Shown: positions 1-6,601, counted from the stretch's first letter. The stretch: DNA of 10,326 bases from Patescibacteria group bacterium (GCA_015489565.1 WFZM01000008.1:1-10326), one strand, 5' to 3'. Notes: a model not told the origin generated them from the letters alone. A program made the numbers and translations.

Positions 1-448
1 GTTGTAGATGGCGACGGGTGAAGCGACCTCGCCAATGTCTAAACCACATATAAAATTTCTACTGTTGTAGATTTGTTGGCTTCTTCGTGTTTTGAGTATG
101 TCTAAACCACATATAAAATTTCTACTGTTGTAGATGAAAAGCGTGGGATTAGTTATGATGTTTGTCTAAACCACATATAAAATTTCTACTGTTGTAGATA
201 AAATATTATCTACATATATACAAGGGTCTAAACCACATATAAAATTTCTACTGTTGTAGATTGCCGGCTGCCTGGTCGTCTGTGTCTGTCTAAACCACAT
301 ATAAAATTTCTACTGTTGTAGATAACCGTCTGGCGACAAAACCAGCCAGGTCTAAACCACATATAAAATTTCTACTGTTGTAGATCCATACTGGCAAGCG
401 TTGTGCCTTCCCGTCTAAACCACATATAAAATCTCACCTTATGTGGAT
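1..448 (+). CRISPR. CRISPR array, Cas12a (type V-A)-like repeats, trailer end
   Basis: Direct repeats of 36 nt lie at 37-72, 100-135, 164-199, 226-261, 288-323 and 350-385. A partial copy occupies 1-9 and a degenerate final copy 413-448. The seven visible spacers are 27, 27, 28, 26, 26, 26 and 27 nt long. The repeat opens GTCTAAACC and ends AATTTCTACTGTTGTAGAT. That 3' part forms the TCTAC-TGTT-GTAGA hairpin known as the 5' handle of Cas12a crRNAs, so the array should be transcribed on the + strand with each handle preceding its spacer. Degeneration of the rightmost repeat marks this as the leader-distal, oldest end. Leader and cas genes (expected cas12a, cas4, cas1, cas2) would be left of base 1; none is seen here. 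Type V-A is inferred from the repeat alone. Confidence 0.96.
413..448 (+). repeat. Degenerate terminal CRISPR repeat
   Basis: The first 20 nt match the consensus repeat exactly. The last 16 nt, which form the Cas12a handle in intact copies, carry six substitutions. The normal TCTAC/GTAGA stem is broken, so no functional handle is expected. The changed half instead contains TATGTGG (440-446), the perfect reverse complement of CCACATA (420-426) in the same repeat, giving a possible 7-bp hairpin with a 13-nt loop. A degenerate last repeat is common in CRISPR arrays; whether this alternative pairing has a role is unknown. Confidence 0.9.
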
Positions 449-475
449 TTGTATATTGTGCTTTGGTGTTATAAT
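449..475 (+). promoter_or_regulatory. Promoter of the phosphatase-YvcK gene
   Basis: A perfect TATAAT lies at 470-475 and is preceded by TGT (467-469), an extended -10 arrangement. The best -35 candidate, TTGTAT at 449-454, is weak (3 of 6) and 15 nt away, so the extended -10 probably dominates. The ATG is only 8 nt beyond the -10 box, so the transcript should have a 5' UTR of about 0-2 nt. The promoter directly abuts the last CRISPR repeat. Confidence 0.65.
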
Positions 476-483
476 CAAGAAAT

Positions 484-2145
484 ATGAGAATTTATTTTAT
501 AAGACACGCTAATTCTTTGGCGCAGGAGAGGGGAATATTTGACCGGGCGGATTTGGGTATTAGTGACTTGGGTAAAAGGCAAGCGGAAAGCTTAGGCTCC
601 TTTTTAAAAACCTTGCCCGAATTTAAAAGTGTTGACTTTTACGGCTCCACTCAGCAACGAGCAATAGAAACGGCTAAATTGCTAACTAAATATTTAGACA
701 GTCGACCTAAGAGGTTGGACCTTATACGCGAGATTGAATACCCGGAAAAAATACGTGGGAAAAAGCGCAAAAATAAAAGTGCAGACGCAATATATAAAGA
801 ATACAAGAAAAAATGGTTAAACGGTGAAGCTCTTGAAAATTTGGAAAGTTTTGAAGAATTTAAAAATCGTATCGAGGAATTTTATAACTTTGTTTTGTCT
901 TTGGATAAGGACTCTGCGTTTGTATCGCATGAGTTTTTCATAAAGGCTTTTATGAGTCGAGTGCTCTTTGGTAAGAACTTTAAGGCAGAAGAGCTTTTGA
1001 AAATATATGAAAATTTAAGTATAGATAATTGCTCGGTCAACAGCTTTGAGGTTTTAAAAGATAGAATTTTTATTATTCAAAGCACTTTAAAAAACAATAC
1101 TATAACGGATTTAAATAAAAGTGAGGCTGACACAGAAAAAAAGATAAAAGTAGCGACCGTAGGCGGTGGGACGGGGCAATATACTCTGCTAAAGGGGCTT
1201 AAAGAAAAAGATTTTGACATTAAAGCTATAGTTTCGATGGCAGACGATGGTGGGACCACCGGAATTTTGCGAGACGAGCTCGGGGTTTTGCCTCCATCAG
1301 ATTTAAGAAAGTGCATAATAGCCTTGTCCGGCGACGAAAAGGATTTACGTGACATTTTTGCTTTTCGTTTTTATAACAAAAATCTTAAAGGCCATACTCT
1401 GGGCAACCTTTTCATTTCAGCATCTGAAAAGGTGTTTAAAGATTTGGACGAAGCACTTTTGAGTATTAAGAAATTGTTTAATTTAAAAGGAGAAGTCTTG
1501 CCGGTTAGCAAGGGAGACATGCGACTCCAGCTAGAACTTAAAGATGGAAGAGTCCTTTTGGGTGAAAGTACTTTAGATGACAGTAAAGACTTGCGCAAAG
1601 TTGGACTTAAAAAAATAAGCCTTAAAAAACCGGCGCGCCTGGGCAAGAGTGCCAAAGAAGCCATTTTAAAAGCCGATTATGTAGTGGTCGGCCCGGGAGA
1701 TTTGTATGGCAGTATTTTACCCAACTTTCTTGTAAATGGCATGAAAACTGCCATGTTCAAAAGCAAAGCCAAAAAAATCTTTATAGCAAATCTAACAAAT
1801 AAAAAAGGGCAGACGGATTATTTTACGGTGTCTGATTATCTGAGCGAAATCAAAAAATATTCCGGTATTGAATTTGATTATATTCTTGTGAACAGTGAAA
1901 AAATACCAAAAAAATTAGCGGATAAATACATAAGAAAAGAAGGAAAAGGTGCGATGGTAACTTGTGATATCTCAAAATTTAAACAAGCCTTCCCCGGGTT
2001 AAAAATAATATTTGCCGAGCTTTTAAGCAGAAAGAAGTATAAAAAAGAAAAAGGGGACAAGCTTTCTTCAAAAAGATCTTTCCTCAGGCACGACTCAAAA
2101 AAACTTGCCGAAGCAATAGAGAGGATAATTAAAGATAGAGTGTGA
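484..2145 (+). CDS. Histidine phosphatase-YvcK/CofD-like fusion protein
   Basis: The 553-residue protein joins two recognisable domains. Residues 1 to about 195 look like a phosphoglycerate mutase/histidine phosphatase domain: an RHA at 7-9 (the RHG motif with His8 as the presumed phospho-acceptor), Arg59 in TQQRAIETA, acidic residues in REIEY (82-86) and a second His in VSHE (147-150). A charged linker leads to a YvcK/CofD-like Rossmann domain from about 221: GGGTG (227-231), ADDGG (253-257), LPPSDLR (269-275), GHTLGN (303-308), GPGDLYGS (403-410) and a C-terminal RHD (535-537). YvcK proteins bind UDP-sugars and affect central carbon metabolism and cell-wall synthesis in Firmicutes; related CofD makes a cofactor F420 precursor. 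The fusion is in one uninterrupted frame. The phosphatase substrate cannot be told from the sequence. The start is supported by the promoter 8 nt upstream; no Shine-Dalgarno is seen. It ends in TGA, the only TGA stop among the intact genes. Confidence 0.9.
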   Translation: MRIYFIRHANSLAQERGIFDRADLGISDLGKRQAESLGSFLKTLPEFKSVDFYGSTQQRAIETAKLLTKYLDSRPKRLDLIREIEYPEKIRGKKRKNKSADAIYKEYKKKWLNGEALENLESFEEFKNRIEEFYNFVLSLDKDSAFVSHEFFIKAFMSRVLFGKNFKAEELLKIYENLSIDNCSVNSFEVLKDRIFIIQSTLKNNTITDLNKSEADTEKKIKVATVGGGTGQYTLLKGLKEKDFDIKAIVSMADDGGTTGILRDELGVLPPSDLRKCIIALSGDEKDLRDIFAFRFYNKNLKGHTLGNLFISASEKVFKDLDEALLSIKKLFNLKGEVLPVSKGDMRLQLELKDGRVLLGESTLDDSKDLRKVGLKKISLKKPARLGKSAKEAILKADYVVVGPGDLYGSILPNFLVNGMKTAMFKSKAKKIFIANLTNKKGQTDYFTVSDYLSEIKKYSGIEFDYILVNSEKIPKKLADKYIRKEGKGAMVTCDISKFKQAFPGLKIIFAELLSRKKYKKEKGDKLSSKRSFLRHDSKKLAEAIERIIKDRV

Positions 2146-2177
2146 TCCTTGAGAGGAAGCATTAAAAGTTATTTTAT

Positions 2178-2200
2178 TATTGTGCTTTATGTGCTATATT
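2178..2200 (+). promoter_or_regulatory. Promoter of the 540-residue hypothetical gene
   Basis: TATATT at 2195-2200 is preceded by TGC (2192-2194), an extended -10. Just upstream lies TATTGTGCTTT (2178-2188), an 11-mer that also occurs at 454-464 ahead of the phosphatase-YvcK promoter at nearly the same distance. A second TATATT at 2206-2211 lies 8 nt before the ATG and could give a leaderless transcript; the two cannot be distinguished by eye. No convincing -35 box is present. Confidence 0.5.
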
Positions 2201-2219
2201 GGCTATATATTTTATTGCT

Positions 2220-3842
2220 ATGCCTGAGTCGAAAAAACAAAGAGTATATTTCGATAAATCTTCCGTTACAGAGGCGTCTTCAAATTTTAGGCTCAATGCA
2301 CACCTGCTTTTAGAGTGCGGTTTTTTAAATAACAACGATCTGAAAGATGAGAGCGTCAGACGCGTTTTGCGACTTTCCAGAGTGGAGAACCTCCACCAGC
2401 TTTTGAGAGCCGGGTTTTTAAGAAAGGAAGATATATATGATTATAAAATAGCCTACATTTTAGAAAATGCGGAACCTGGCACTTTGCAATATTTACTTGA
2501 AAGAAGCTGGCTAGACGCGAATAATATAAAAGAGGATAGAATGATGTGGTTGTTGAGAGATATTAAGTCTGAGAAGCTCATACTTTTGGTCGATAAGGGT
2601 TTTGTGAATAAAGATAGTTTTCTTAGCAACGAAAGGGTGCATAAAGTTTTAGAGACTGCAAAGCCGGAAAATTTAAAATATTTACTCACTGTTTTGCGTT
2701 GGGTAGATGCTGGCAATTTTAGCGACCCGGCAGTATCATCAGTACTGAAAACTGCCAAACTTGAAAACTTAAAATATCTTGCCGATACCGCATTGCTGAA
2801 CAAGTCCAATTTTGCATATGATATAGCCAGAGAAGCATTGTCATCTGCAGATTTAAAAGATTTACGTTGTGTACTTGAAAGAGAAGGCCTGAATCTTAGC
2901 AGTAAAGCAATATCTGCAGAAAATACTCTTCGCATAGTTCTTTCACGTGCTCGTCTGTACAGGCATGCTCACACTCTAACAATAGCTCTGGCAGTTTATG
3001 AAGATTATGATGGAGATGTTGATTATTTGGATATGCAAATTAGAGAAGCTATAAGCCAAATCCAAAAGACGAATTTAAAATGGGAGCAGCTCAGTCTTGA
3101 GGAGCAAATGAAAGTCCTGATAGATTATTTTGTAAATTTTGAAAGGTTTGATGATGAAACATATCCACCACTGGACCATAAAGAAAAAAACAAAAATATT
3201 AAAGAAATATCAAAATGGAAACGTAACGAAGAGTCTGATGAAAATATTCTGTATTTTTATGTAAGACAAGGACACGGAGAGATTTGCAGTTTGCGAGCCA
3301 GCGTTGTGGCTCGCACGCTACAAAAATGGATAAACTCTGGCAAAAGTCAAGTTTTTACTAAAATTAAAGTGGTTCCTTATGATAGATACTATCCGGCTGC
3401 AATAGAACTTTTTGACATTGAGCTTTGTAAAGTAAAGAGTGACAAATTTCGCAGTTTGAGTTTGACAGGAGATATCATGGGTCTTACAAATTATAATACC
3501 AAAGAGCACTCGGGAGAGCACGCTCTTGCTTGTTGCGCTATTTCTCCAGCCATAGATAGCTCCAAGCACAGTTTGGATTACCCACCTGTAGTAGTACCAC
3601 TTCTTTTTGATGTTAGAGATGAGTTGTCTTTGCAGCCTGCGACAATAAGCGGACAAAAATGTTCAAAATCCACCTACACTTTACCGTTTAGCCCCGGAGG
3701 CATACTGGAAGGAAGGACTCTTGATGAAGCTCCGGTCAAAAAAATCGTAGAAGACTCACGAAATCTAATGCGCATACCAGAAGTTATTATAGACGCTACT
3801 GTGCGTTGGGAGAAAGCCATTTTAAAGAAAGCGCGAAGTTAA
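2220..3842 (+). CDS. Hypothetical protein with N-terminal helical (solenoid-like) repeats
   Basis: I do not recognise this 540-residue protein. Residues about 25-250 consist of degenerate 30-34 residue repeats, with units beginning near 46, 76, 107, 139, 171, 201 and 235. Their shared pattern is roughly VL..A..ENLKYLL...GFLNK..F, a two-helix plus loop pattern typical of alpha-solenoid scaffolds and loosely ankyrin-like. The C-terminal half (about 260-540) is not repetitive. It has an acidic stretch (260-275), GHGEICSLRA (351-360) and a Cys/His-containing segment around 430-450, none matching a catalytic motif I know. No signal peptide or membrane segment is evident. A TTG at 2199 is in frame but overlaps the predicted -10 box, so ATG 2220 is preferred. 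It lies between the YvcK fusion and the spc operon, both on the same strand but each with its own promoter. A protein-binding role for the repeats is inference only. Confidence 0.85.
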   Translation: MPESKKQRVYFDKSSVTEASSNFRLNAHLLLECGFLNNNDLKDESVRRVLRLSRVENLHQLLRAGFLRKEDIYDYKIAYILENAEPGTLQYLLERSWLDANNIKEDRMMWLLRDIKSEKLILLVDKGFVNKDSFLSNERVHKVLETAKPENLKYLLTVLRWVDAGNFSDPAVSSVLKTAKLENLKYLADTALLNKSNFAYDIAREALSSADLKDLRCVLEREGLNLSSKAISAENTLRIVLSRARLYRHAHTLTIALAVYEDYDGDVDYLDMQIREAISQIQKTNLKWEQLSLEEQMKVLIDYFVNFERFDDETYPPLDHKEKNKNIKEISKWKRNEESDENILYFYVRQGHGEICSLRASVVARTLQKWINSGKSQVFTKIKVVPYDRYYPAAIELFDIELCKVKSDKFRSLSLTGDIMGLTNYNTKEHSGEHALACCAISPAIDSSKHSLDYPPVVVPLLFDVRDELSLQPATISGQKCSKSTYTLPFSPGGILEGRTLDEAPVKKIVEDSRNLMRIPEVIIDATVRWEKAILKKARS

Positions 3843-3858
3843 TGAGGGTAATTCTTTA

Positions 3859-3872
3859 TAGAGCGTACTCTA
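3859..3872. other. Short dyad upstream of the rpsN promoter
   Basis: TAGAG-CGTA-CTCTA forms a 5-bp inverted repeat 16 nt after the hypothetical gene stop and just before the -35 box of the rpsN promoter. It is followed by AAAATTT rather than a T tract, so it is a poor terminator. It might be a weak transcription stop or an operator, or chance. Confidence 0.2.
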
Positions 3873-3876
3873 AAAT

Positions 3877-3904
3877 TTGACTATTTGAAAAAATTTGCTA
3901 ATAT
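3877..3904 (+). promoter_or_regulatory. Promoter of the truncated spc operon
   Basis: TTGACT (3877-3882) matches 5 of 6 -35 consensus positions. It is separated by 16 nt from TAATAT (3899-3904), a 4 of 6 match preceded by TGC (extended -10). Transcription would start near 3911, leaving an AT-rich 5' UTR of about 33 nt before rpsN. This suggests the ribosomal cluster is expressed independently of the upstream genes. Confidence 0.6.
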
Positions 3905-3909
3905 ATGGC

Positions 3910-3924
3910 AGCGCGTTAGGCGCT
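3910..3924 (+). other. GC-rich inverted repeat in the rpsN leader region
   Basis: AGCGC-GTTAG-GCGCT forms a 5-bp GC-rich stem with a 5-nt loop, followed by an AT-rich stretch (TTATATTTTTATATA). It overlaps the predicted start of transcription, so it may be only partly transcribed. It stands out in a very AT-rich intergenic region and could be a leader hairpin or an operator; the function is unknown. Confidence 0.3.
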
Positions 3925-3943
3925 TATATTTTTATATATTTAT

Positions 3944-4129
3944 ATGGCAAAAAAATCACAGATTGCAAAATCACAAAAGAAGCCTAAGTTCTCAACCCGC
4001 AAAGTGCGCAGATGCTTTAAGTGTGGACGCCCGCACGGATACATGAGAGATTTTGATCTATGTCGTATCTGCTTTAGAGAAGAGGCTTTGCAAGGGCATA
4101 TACCCGGAGTTAAAAAATCTAGTTGGTAA
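3944..4129 (+). CDS. rpsN: 30S ribosomal protein S14 (uS14), zinc-binding type
   Basis: At 61 residues this is the short, zinc-ribbon form of S14. Cys24, Cys27, Cys40 and Cys43 form two CxxC pairs that would hold Zn, and GHIPGVKKSSW at the C-terminus is the conserved 16S-binding tail. S14 joins late in assembly of the 30S head. It is the first gene of the cluster here, whereas in the usual spc order it follows rplN-rplX-rplE, which are absent upstream. No Shine-Dalgarno is visible before the ATG. rpsH starts 8 nt after its stop. Confidence 0.97.
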   Translation: MAKKSQIAKSQKKPKFSTRKVRRCFKCGRPHGYMRDFDLCRICFREEALQGHIPGVKKSSW

Positions 4130-4137
4130 TTAAGAGT

Positions 4138-4539
4138 ATGACATTTACAACAGACCCAATAGCGGATTTTATAGTTCGCATAAAAAACGCAGGAGCGGTT
4201 AAAAAAGAGGCGATATCCGTTCCGTATTCTAAAATGAAAGCTGCAATTGCAGATGCTCTTTTACGAGCCGGATTTGTCGCCGGAGTTGAAAAGGAAGGTA
4301 AGGGTATAAAAAAGACTTTAAATATCAAAATAGCATATACCGAAAATTCTTTGCCAAAAATAGAGTATTTCAAACGCATATCAAAGCCCGGTAGGCGTAT
4401 ATATAAGTCTGTAAAAGAGATTTATCCCGTGCGACACGGAAAGGGCCTGGCTGTACTTAGTACTCCAAAAGGTGTTTTAAGCGGTGAAGAAGCGAGAAAA
4501 GAAAATGTTGGAGGTGAAATTTTATTTGAGGTATTTTAA
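4138..4539 (+). CDS. rpsH: 30S ribosomal protein S8 (uS8)
   Basis: The 133-residue protein opens TDPIADFIVRIKNA, the family signature, and has the conserved STPKGVLSGEEARKENVGGE C-terminal region that contacts helix 21 of 16S rRNA. S8 is a primary 30S binder and in E. coli also the translational repressor of the spc operon; no copy of its mRNA target was identified here. A longer reading from TTG 4123 would overlap the rpsN stop and add residues foreign to the family, so ATG 4138 is chosen. Only a weak purine run (AAGAG) precedes the start. Confidence 0.97.
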   Translation: MTFTTDPIADFIVRIKNAGAVKKEAISVPYSKMKAAIADALLRAGFVAGVEKEGKGIKKTLNIKIAYTENSLPKIEYFKRISKPGRRIYKSVKEIYPVRHGKGLAVLSTPKGVLSGEEARKENVGGEILFEVF

Positions 4540-4546
4540 TTAGCGT

Positions 4547-5089
4547 ATGTCAAGAATAGGTAAGAAAGAAATAAAAATTCCATCGGGGGTTGAAGTCAAG
4601 TTCCAAGACTCTGTGTTGTCAGTAAAGGGTCCGAAAGGAGAGTTGAGGATGAAGGTGCATGAATTGGTAGACATAAAAATAGATGGAGATACTGCCAAGG
4701 TTGAGCCAAAAGACGACAGTAAATTTGCCAATGCGCTTTGGGGAACTTTCGCTTCTCACTTGCAAAATATGATTACCGGCGTTACCGAAGGCTACAGCAA
4801 GAAACTCTTGGTAGAAGGTGTTGGTTATCGCGTTGAGCAAAAAGGAAATAAAATAGAATTGAAAATTGGATTCTCTCACCCTGTTGAGGTGGAAGTACCG
4901 GAAGATTTAAGCGCCGAGGTTGACTCCAAAGAAAACTCCATCACAATTTCAGGTATAGATAAGCAAAAAGTGGGTCAATTTGCTGCAGATATACGCAAAA
5001 TAAAGAAACCGGAGCCTTACAAGGGCAAGGGAATACGCTTTGAAGGTGAGCACATTTTGCGCAAGGAAGGTAAGCGCGCAACTGCTTAA
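4547..5089 (+). CDS. rplF: 50S ribosomal protein L6 (uL6)
   Basis: The 180-residue protein starts MSRIGKKEIKIPSGV and ends with the family motif KKPEPYKGKGIRFEGE (about 154-169), as expected for L6 with its two repeated alpha/beta domains. L6 binds 23S rRNA near the factor-binding site of the large subunit. Length is normal for the family. It follows rpsH after 7 nt and precedes rplR by 20 nt; no Shine-Dalgarno is seen. Confidence 0.97.
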   Translation: MSRIGKKEIKIPSGVEVKFQDSVLSVKGPKGELRMKVHELVDIKIDGDTAKVEPKDDSKFANALWGTFASHLQNMITGVTEGYSKKLLVEGVGYRVEQKGNKIELKIGFSHPVEVEVPEDLSAEVDSKENSITISGIDKQKVGQFAADIRKIKKPEPYKGKGIRFEGEHILRKEGKRATA

Positions 5090-5109
5090 AAATACGAAAT
5101 AAATAGCCT

Positions 5110-5463
5110 ATGACAAAGACACATAAAGAAAAAAGACAAGCAAGAGCAAGGCGCGTTCGCGCAAAGATTAAGATAGCGGCACATGGATTGCCAAGACTAA
5201 GTGTTTATAAGTCAAACACAAGAATAATAGCGCAGATTATAGACGACAAAGAAGCTAAAACTCTAGCTTACGCGACAAGCACAGACAAGGATATCAAGGG
5301 TGCAGATAACACTGAAAAAGTGGAGGCTGTAGCTGAAAAATTGGTAAAGCTTGCTGAGTCTGCCGGCGTTAAAGAGGTGGTTTTTGACAGAGGAGGAAGT
5401 AGCTACGCCGGAAAAATAAAAGCCTTTGCAGAAGCTGCAAGAAAGGCCGGTCTTAAATTTTAA
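5110..5463 (+). CDS. rplR: 50S ribosomal protein L18 (uL18)
   Basis: The 117-residue protein has an Arg/Lys-rich N-terminus, the LPRLSVYKSNTRIIAQIIDD core and VVFDRGGSSYAGKIKAFAEA (about 91-110), characteristic of L18, which carries 5S rRNA onto the 50S subunit. Length is typical. It lies in the standard position between rplF and rpsE with 20 and 16 nt gaps. Confidence 0.97.
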   Translation: MTKTHKEKRQARARRVRAKIKIAAHGLPRLSVYKSNTRIIAQIIDDKEAKTLAYATSTDKDIKGADNTEKVEAVAEKLVKLAESAGVKEVVFDRGGSSYAGKIKAFAEAARKAGLKF

Positions 5464-5479
5464 TTTTAAATATTAGTTT

Positions 5480-6139
5480 ATGACAGAAGAAAAGAAACAA
5501 GAACTAAAACAAGAAGAGAAGGAGCAAAATATTGCTGAGCAGAGCGCAGATTCCAAGGCGGAGCCTAAAGAGCAAGATGCTACTGATAAAAAGTCAGAGA
5601 AAAATTCTGACAATCCCGCCGGAGACAAAAAATCAAAAAGACCGGCTCGCTCAAGAAAACCTTTTTCCAAGAAGCGCAAGTTTAGCAAAAGGCGTAGAGA
5701 AGAATTCAAGCCCGAATTTGAACAGAAAATCATAAGCCTAAGGAGGGTTACTCGTGTGGTAGCCGGAGGTAGAAGGTTTTCTTTTTCTGTCACAATGGTT
5801 CTTGGAGACAAGAAAGGTCGTGTAGGAGTAGGTCTTGGTAAGTCCAACGATACGGCCTTGGCAATAGAAAAAGCTATTCGTGACGCAAAGGCAAACATGA
5901 TTACAGTTAACAGAACAGAGGAAGGCTCAATTCCTTTTGAGGTAAAAGCCAAGTACGGTTCAAGTGAGGTGGAGGTTCGTCCGGCTCCGGGAAGGGGGCT
6001 TGTGGCAGGAGCTTCTGTTCGTGCAATACTTGATTTTGCAGGCGTTACAGATGTTACTTCAAAGATTTGGACACGTAGCAAGAACCAGCTTAATATAGCA
6101 CGTGCAACTATAGAGGCACTTAAGAAATTAGAAAAATAG
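5480..6139 (+). CDS. rpsE: 30S ribosomal protein S5 (uS5) with long N-terminal extension
   Basis: Residues about 80-219 are a normal S5 core: VTRVVAGGRRFSFSV, the KGRVGVGLGKSNDTALAIEK loop and an RPAPGRGLVAGASVRAIL segment. S5 sits at the mRNA entry side of the 30S subunit and influences decoding fidelity. The first roughly 75 residues are low-complexity, rich in Lys, Glu, Gln, Asp and Ser then Arg/Lys, and look disordered. The total of 219 residues exceeds the usual length of about 160-170, while the C-terminus ends soon after the core. No internal Met near the core start offers a shorter version. rplO begins 3 nt after its TAG, leaving no space for rpmD. Confidence 0.96.
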   Translation: MTEEKKQELKQEEKEQNIAEQSADSKAEPKEQDATDKKSEKNSDNPAGDKKSKRPARSRKPFSKKRKFSKRRREEFKPEFEQKIISLRRVTRVVAGGRRFSFSVTMVLGDKKGRVGVGLGKSNDTALAIEKAIRDAKANMITVNRTEEGSIPFEVKAKYGSSEVEVRPAPGRGLVAGASVRAILDFAGVTDVTSKIWTRSKNQLNIARATIEALKKLEK

Positions 6140-6142
6140 CTT

Positions 6143-6598
6143 ATGCAAATTCACGAAATAAAAGTAAATAAAAAGCATCAAGGCAAGAAGTCACGTCGTG
6201 TTGGTCGTGGAGGTAAGCGAGGTAAAACTTCCGGTCGCGGAATGAAAGGACAGAAAGCTCGCGCAGGACACAAACTGCGCCCGGAGATGCGTGATATAAT
6301 AAAGAAGCTTCCTAAATTGCGCGGACATGGAAAAAACAGAGCAAAGTCCGTAAACGCAAGTAAGCAAAGACCTGTAGCAGTGAATTTGTCGGCGCTTGAG
6401 AAAGTCTTTGACAAAGGAGATACTGTAAATATTGACTCTTTGTTGGAAAATAAAGTGGTGGAAACTAAAAACGGAAAAAAGCCTTTGGTTAAAATATTGG
6501 CAAAGGGTGAAATAAGCAAAGCTTTGAATATAGAAAATTTGGCAATTTCAGCCAAGGCAAAAGAGGCTATAGAAAAAGCCGGCGGTAAGGTAATATAG
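6143..6598 (+). CDS. rplO: 50S ribosomal protein L15 (uL15)
   Basis: The 151-residue protein has the glycine/arginine-rich N-terminal tail RRVGRGGKRGKTSGRGMKGQ and KARAGHKLRPE that threads into 23S rRNA, followed by the globular L15 domain. Length is typical. It is 3 nt from both rpsE and secY (TAG-CTT-ATG and TAG-TTT-ATG), suggesting tight translational coupling. Confidence 0.97.
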   Translation: MQIHEIKVNKKHQGKKSRRVGRGGKRGKTSGRGMKGQKARAGHKLRPEMRDIIKKLPKLRGHGKNRAKSVNASKQRPVAVNLSALEKVFDKGDTVNIDSLLENKVVETKNGKKPLVKILAKGEISKALNIENLAISAKAKEAIEKAGGKVI

Positions 6599-6601
6599 TT
6601 T

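Noticed and set aside
386..412. Possible self-targeting of spacer 7 at about 3703-3710
   Set aside because: Only CATACTGG (8 nt) is shared, which is expected by chance; no other spacer shows a convincing match within the window.
2146..2177. Terminator after the YvcK fusion
   Set aside because: CCT-TGAG-AGG gives only a 3-bp stem and the T-rich stretch further on is not preceded by a hairpin.
2199..2219. TTG at 2199 as the start of the 540-residue protein
   Set aside because: It overlaps the predicted -10 box (2195-2200), so it would not be on the transcript. ATG 2220 is in frame and better placed.
2143..2330. TGA read as glycine (alternative code 25), which would extend the YvcK fusion
   Set aside because: No other gene in the window contains in-frame TGA, the extension would overlap the next gene, and the YvcK domain already ends normally with its C-terminal RHD region.
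4123..4137. TTG at 4123 as the start of rpsH
   Set aside because: It overlaps the rpsN stop and adds five residues not found in S8; ATG 4138 gives the normal family N-terminus.
5473..6081. 202-codon minus-strand frame opposite rpsE
   Set aside because: It is a shadow of the well-supported rpsE reading frame, with Ser/Leu/Phe-rich low-quality sequence and no promoter. The same applies to the other minus-strand frames over yvcK, rplO, secY and the hypothetical gene.
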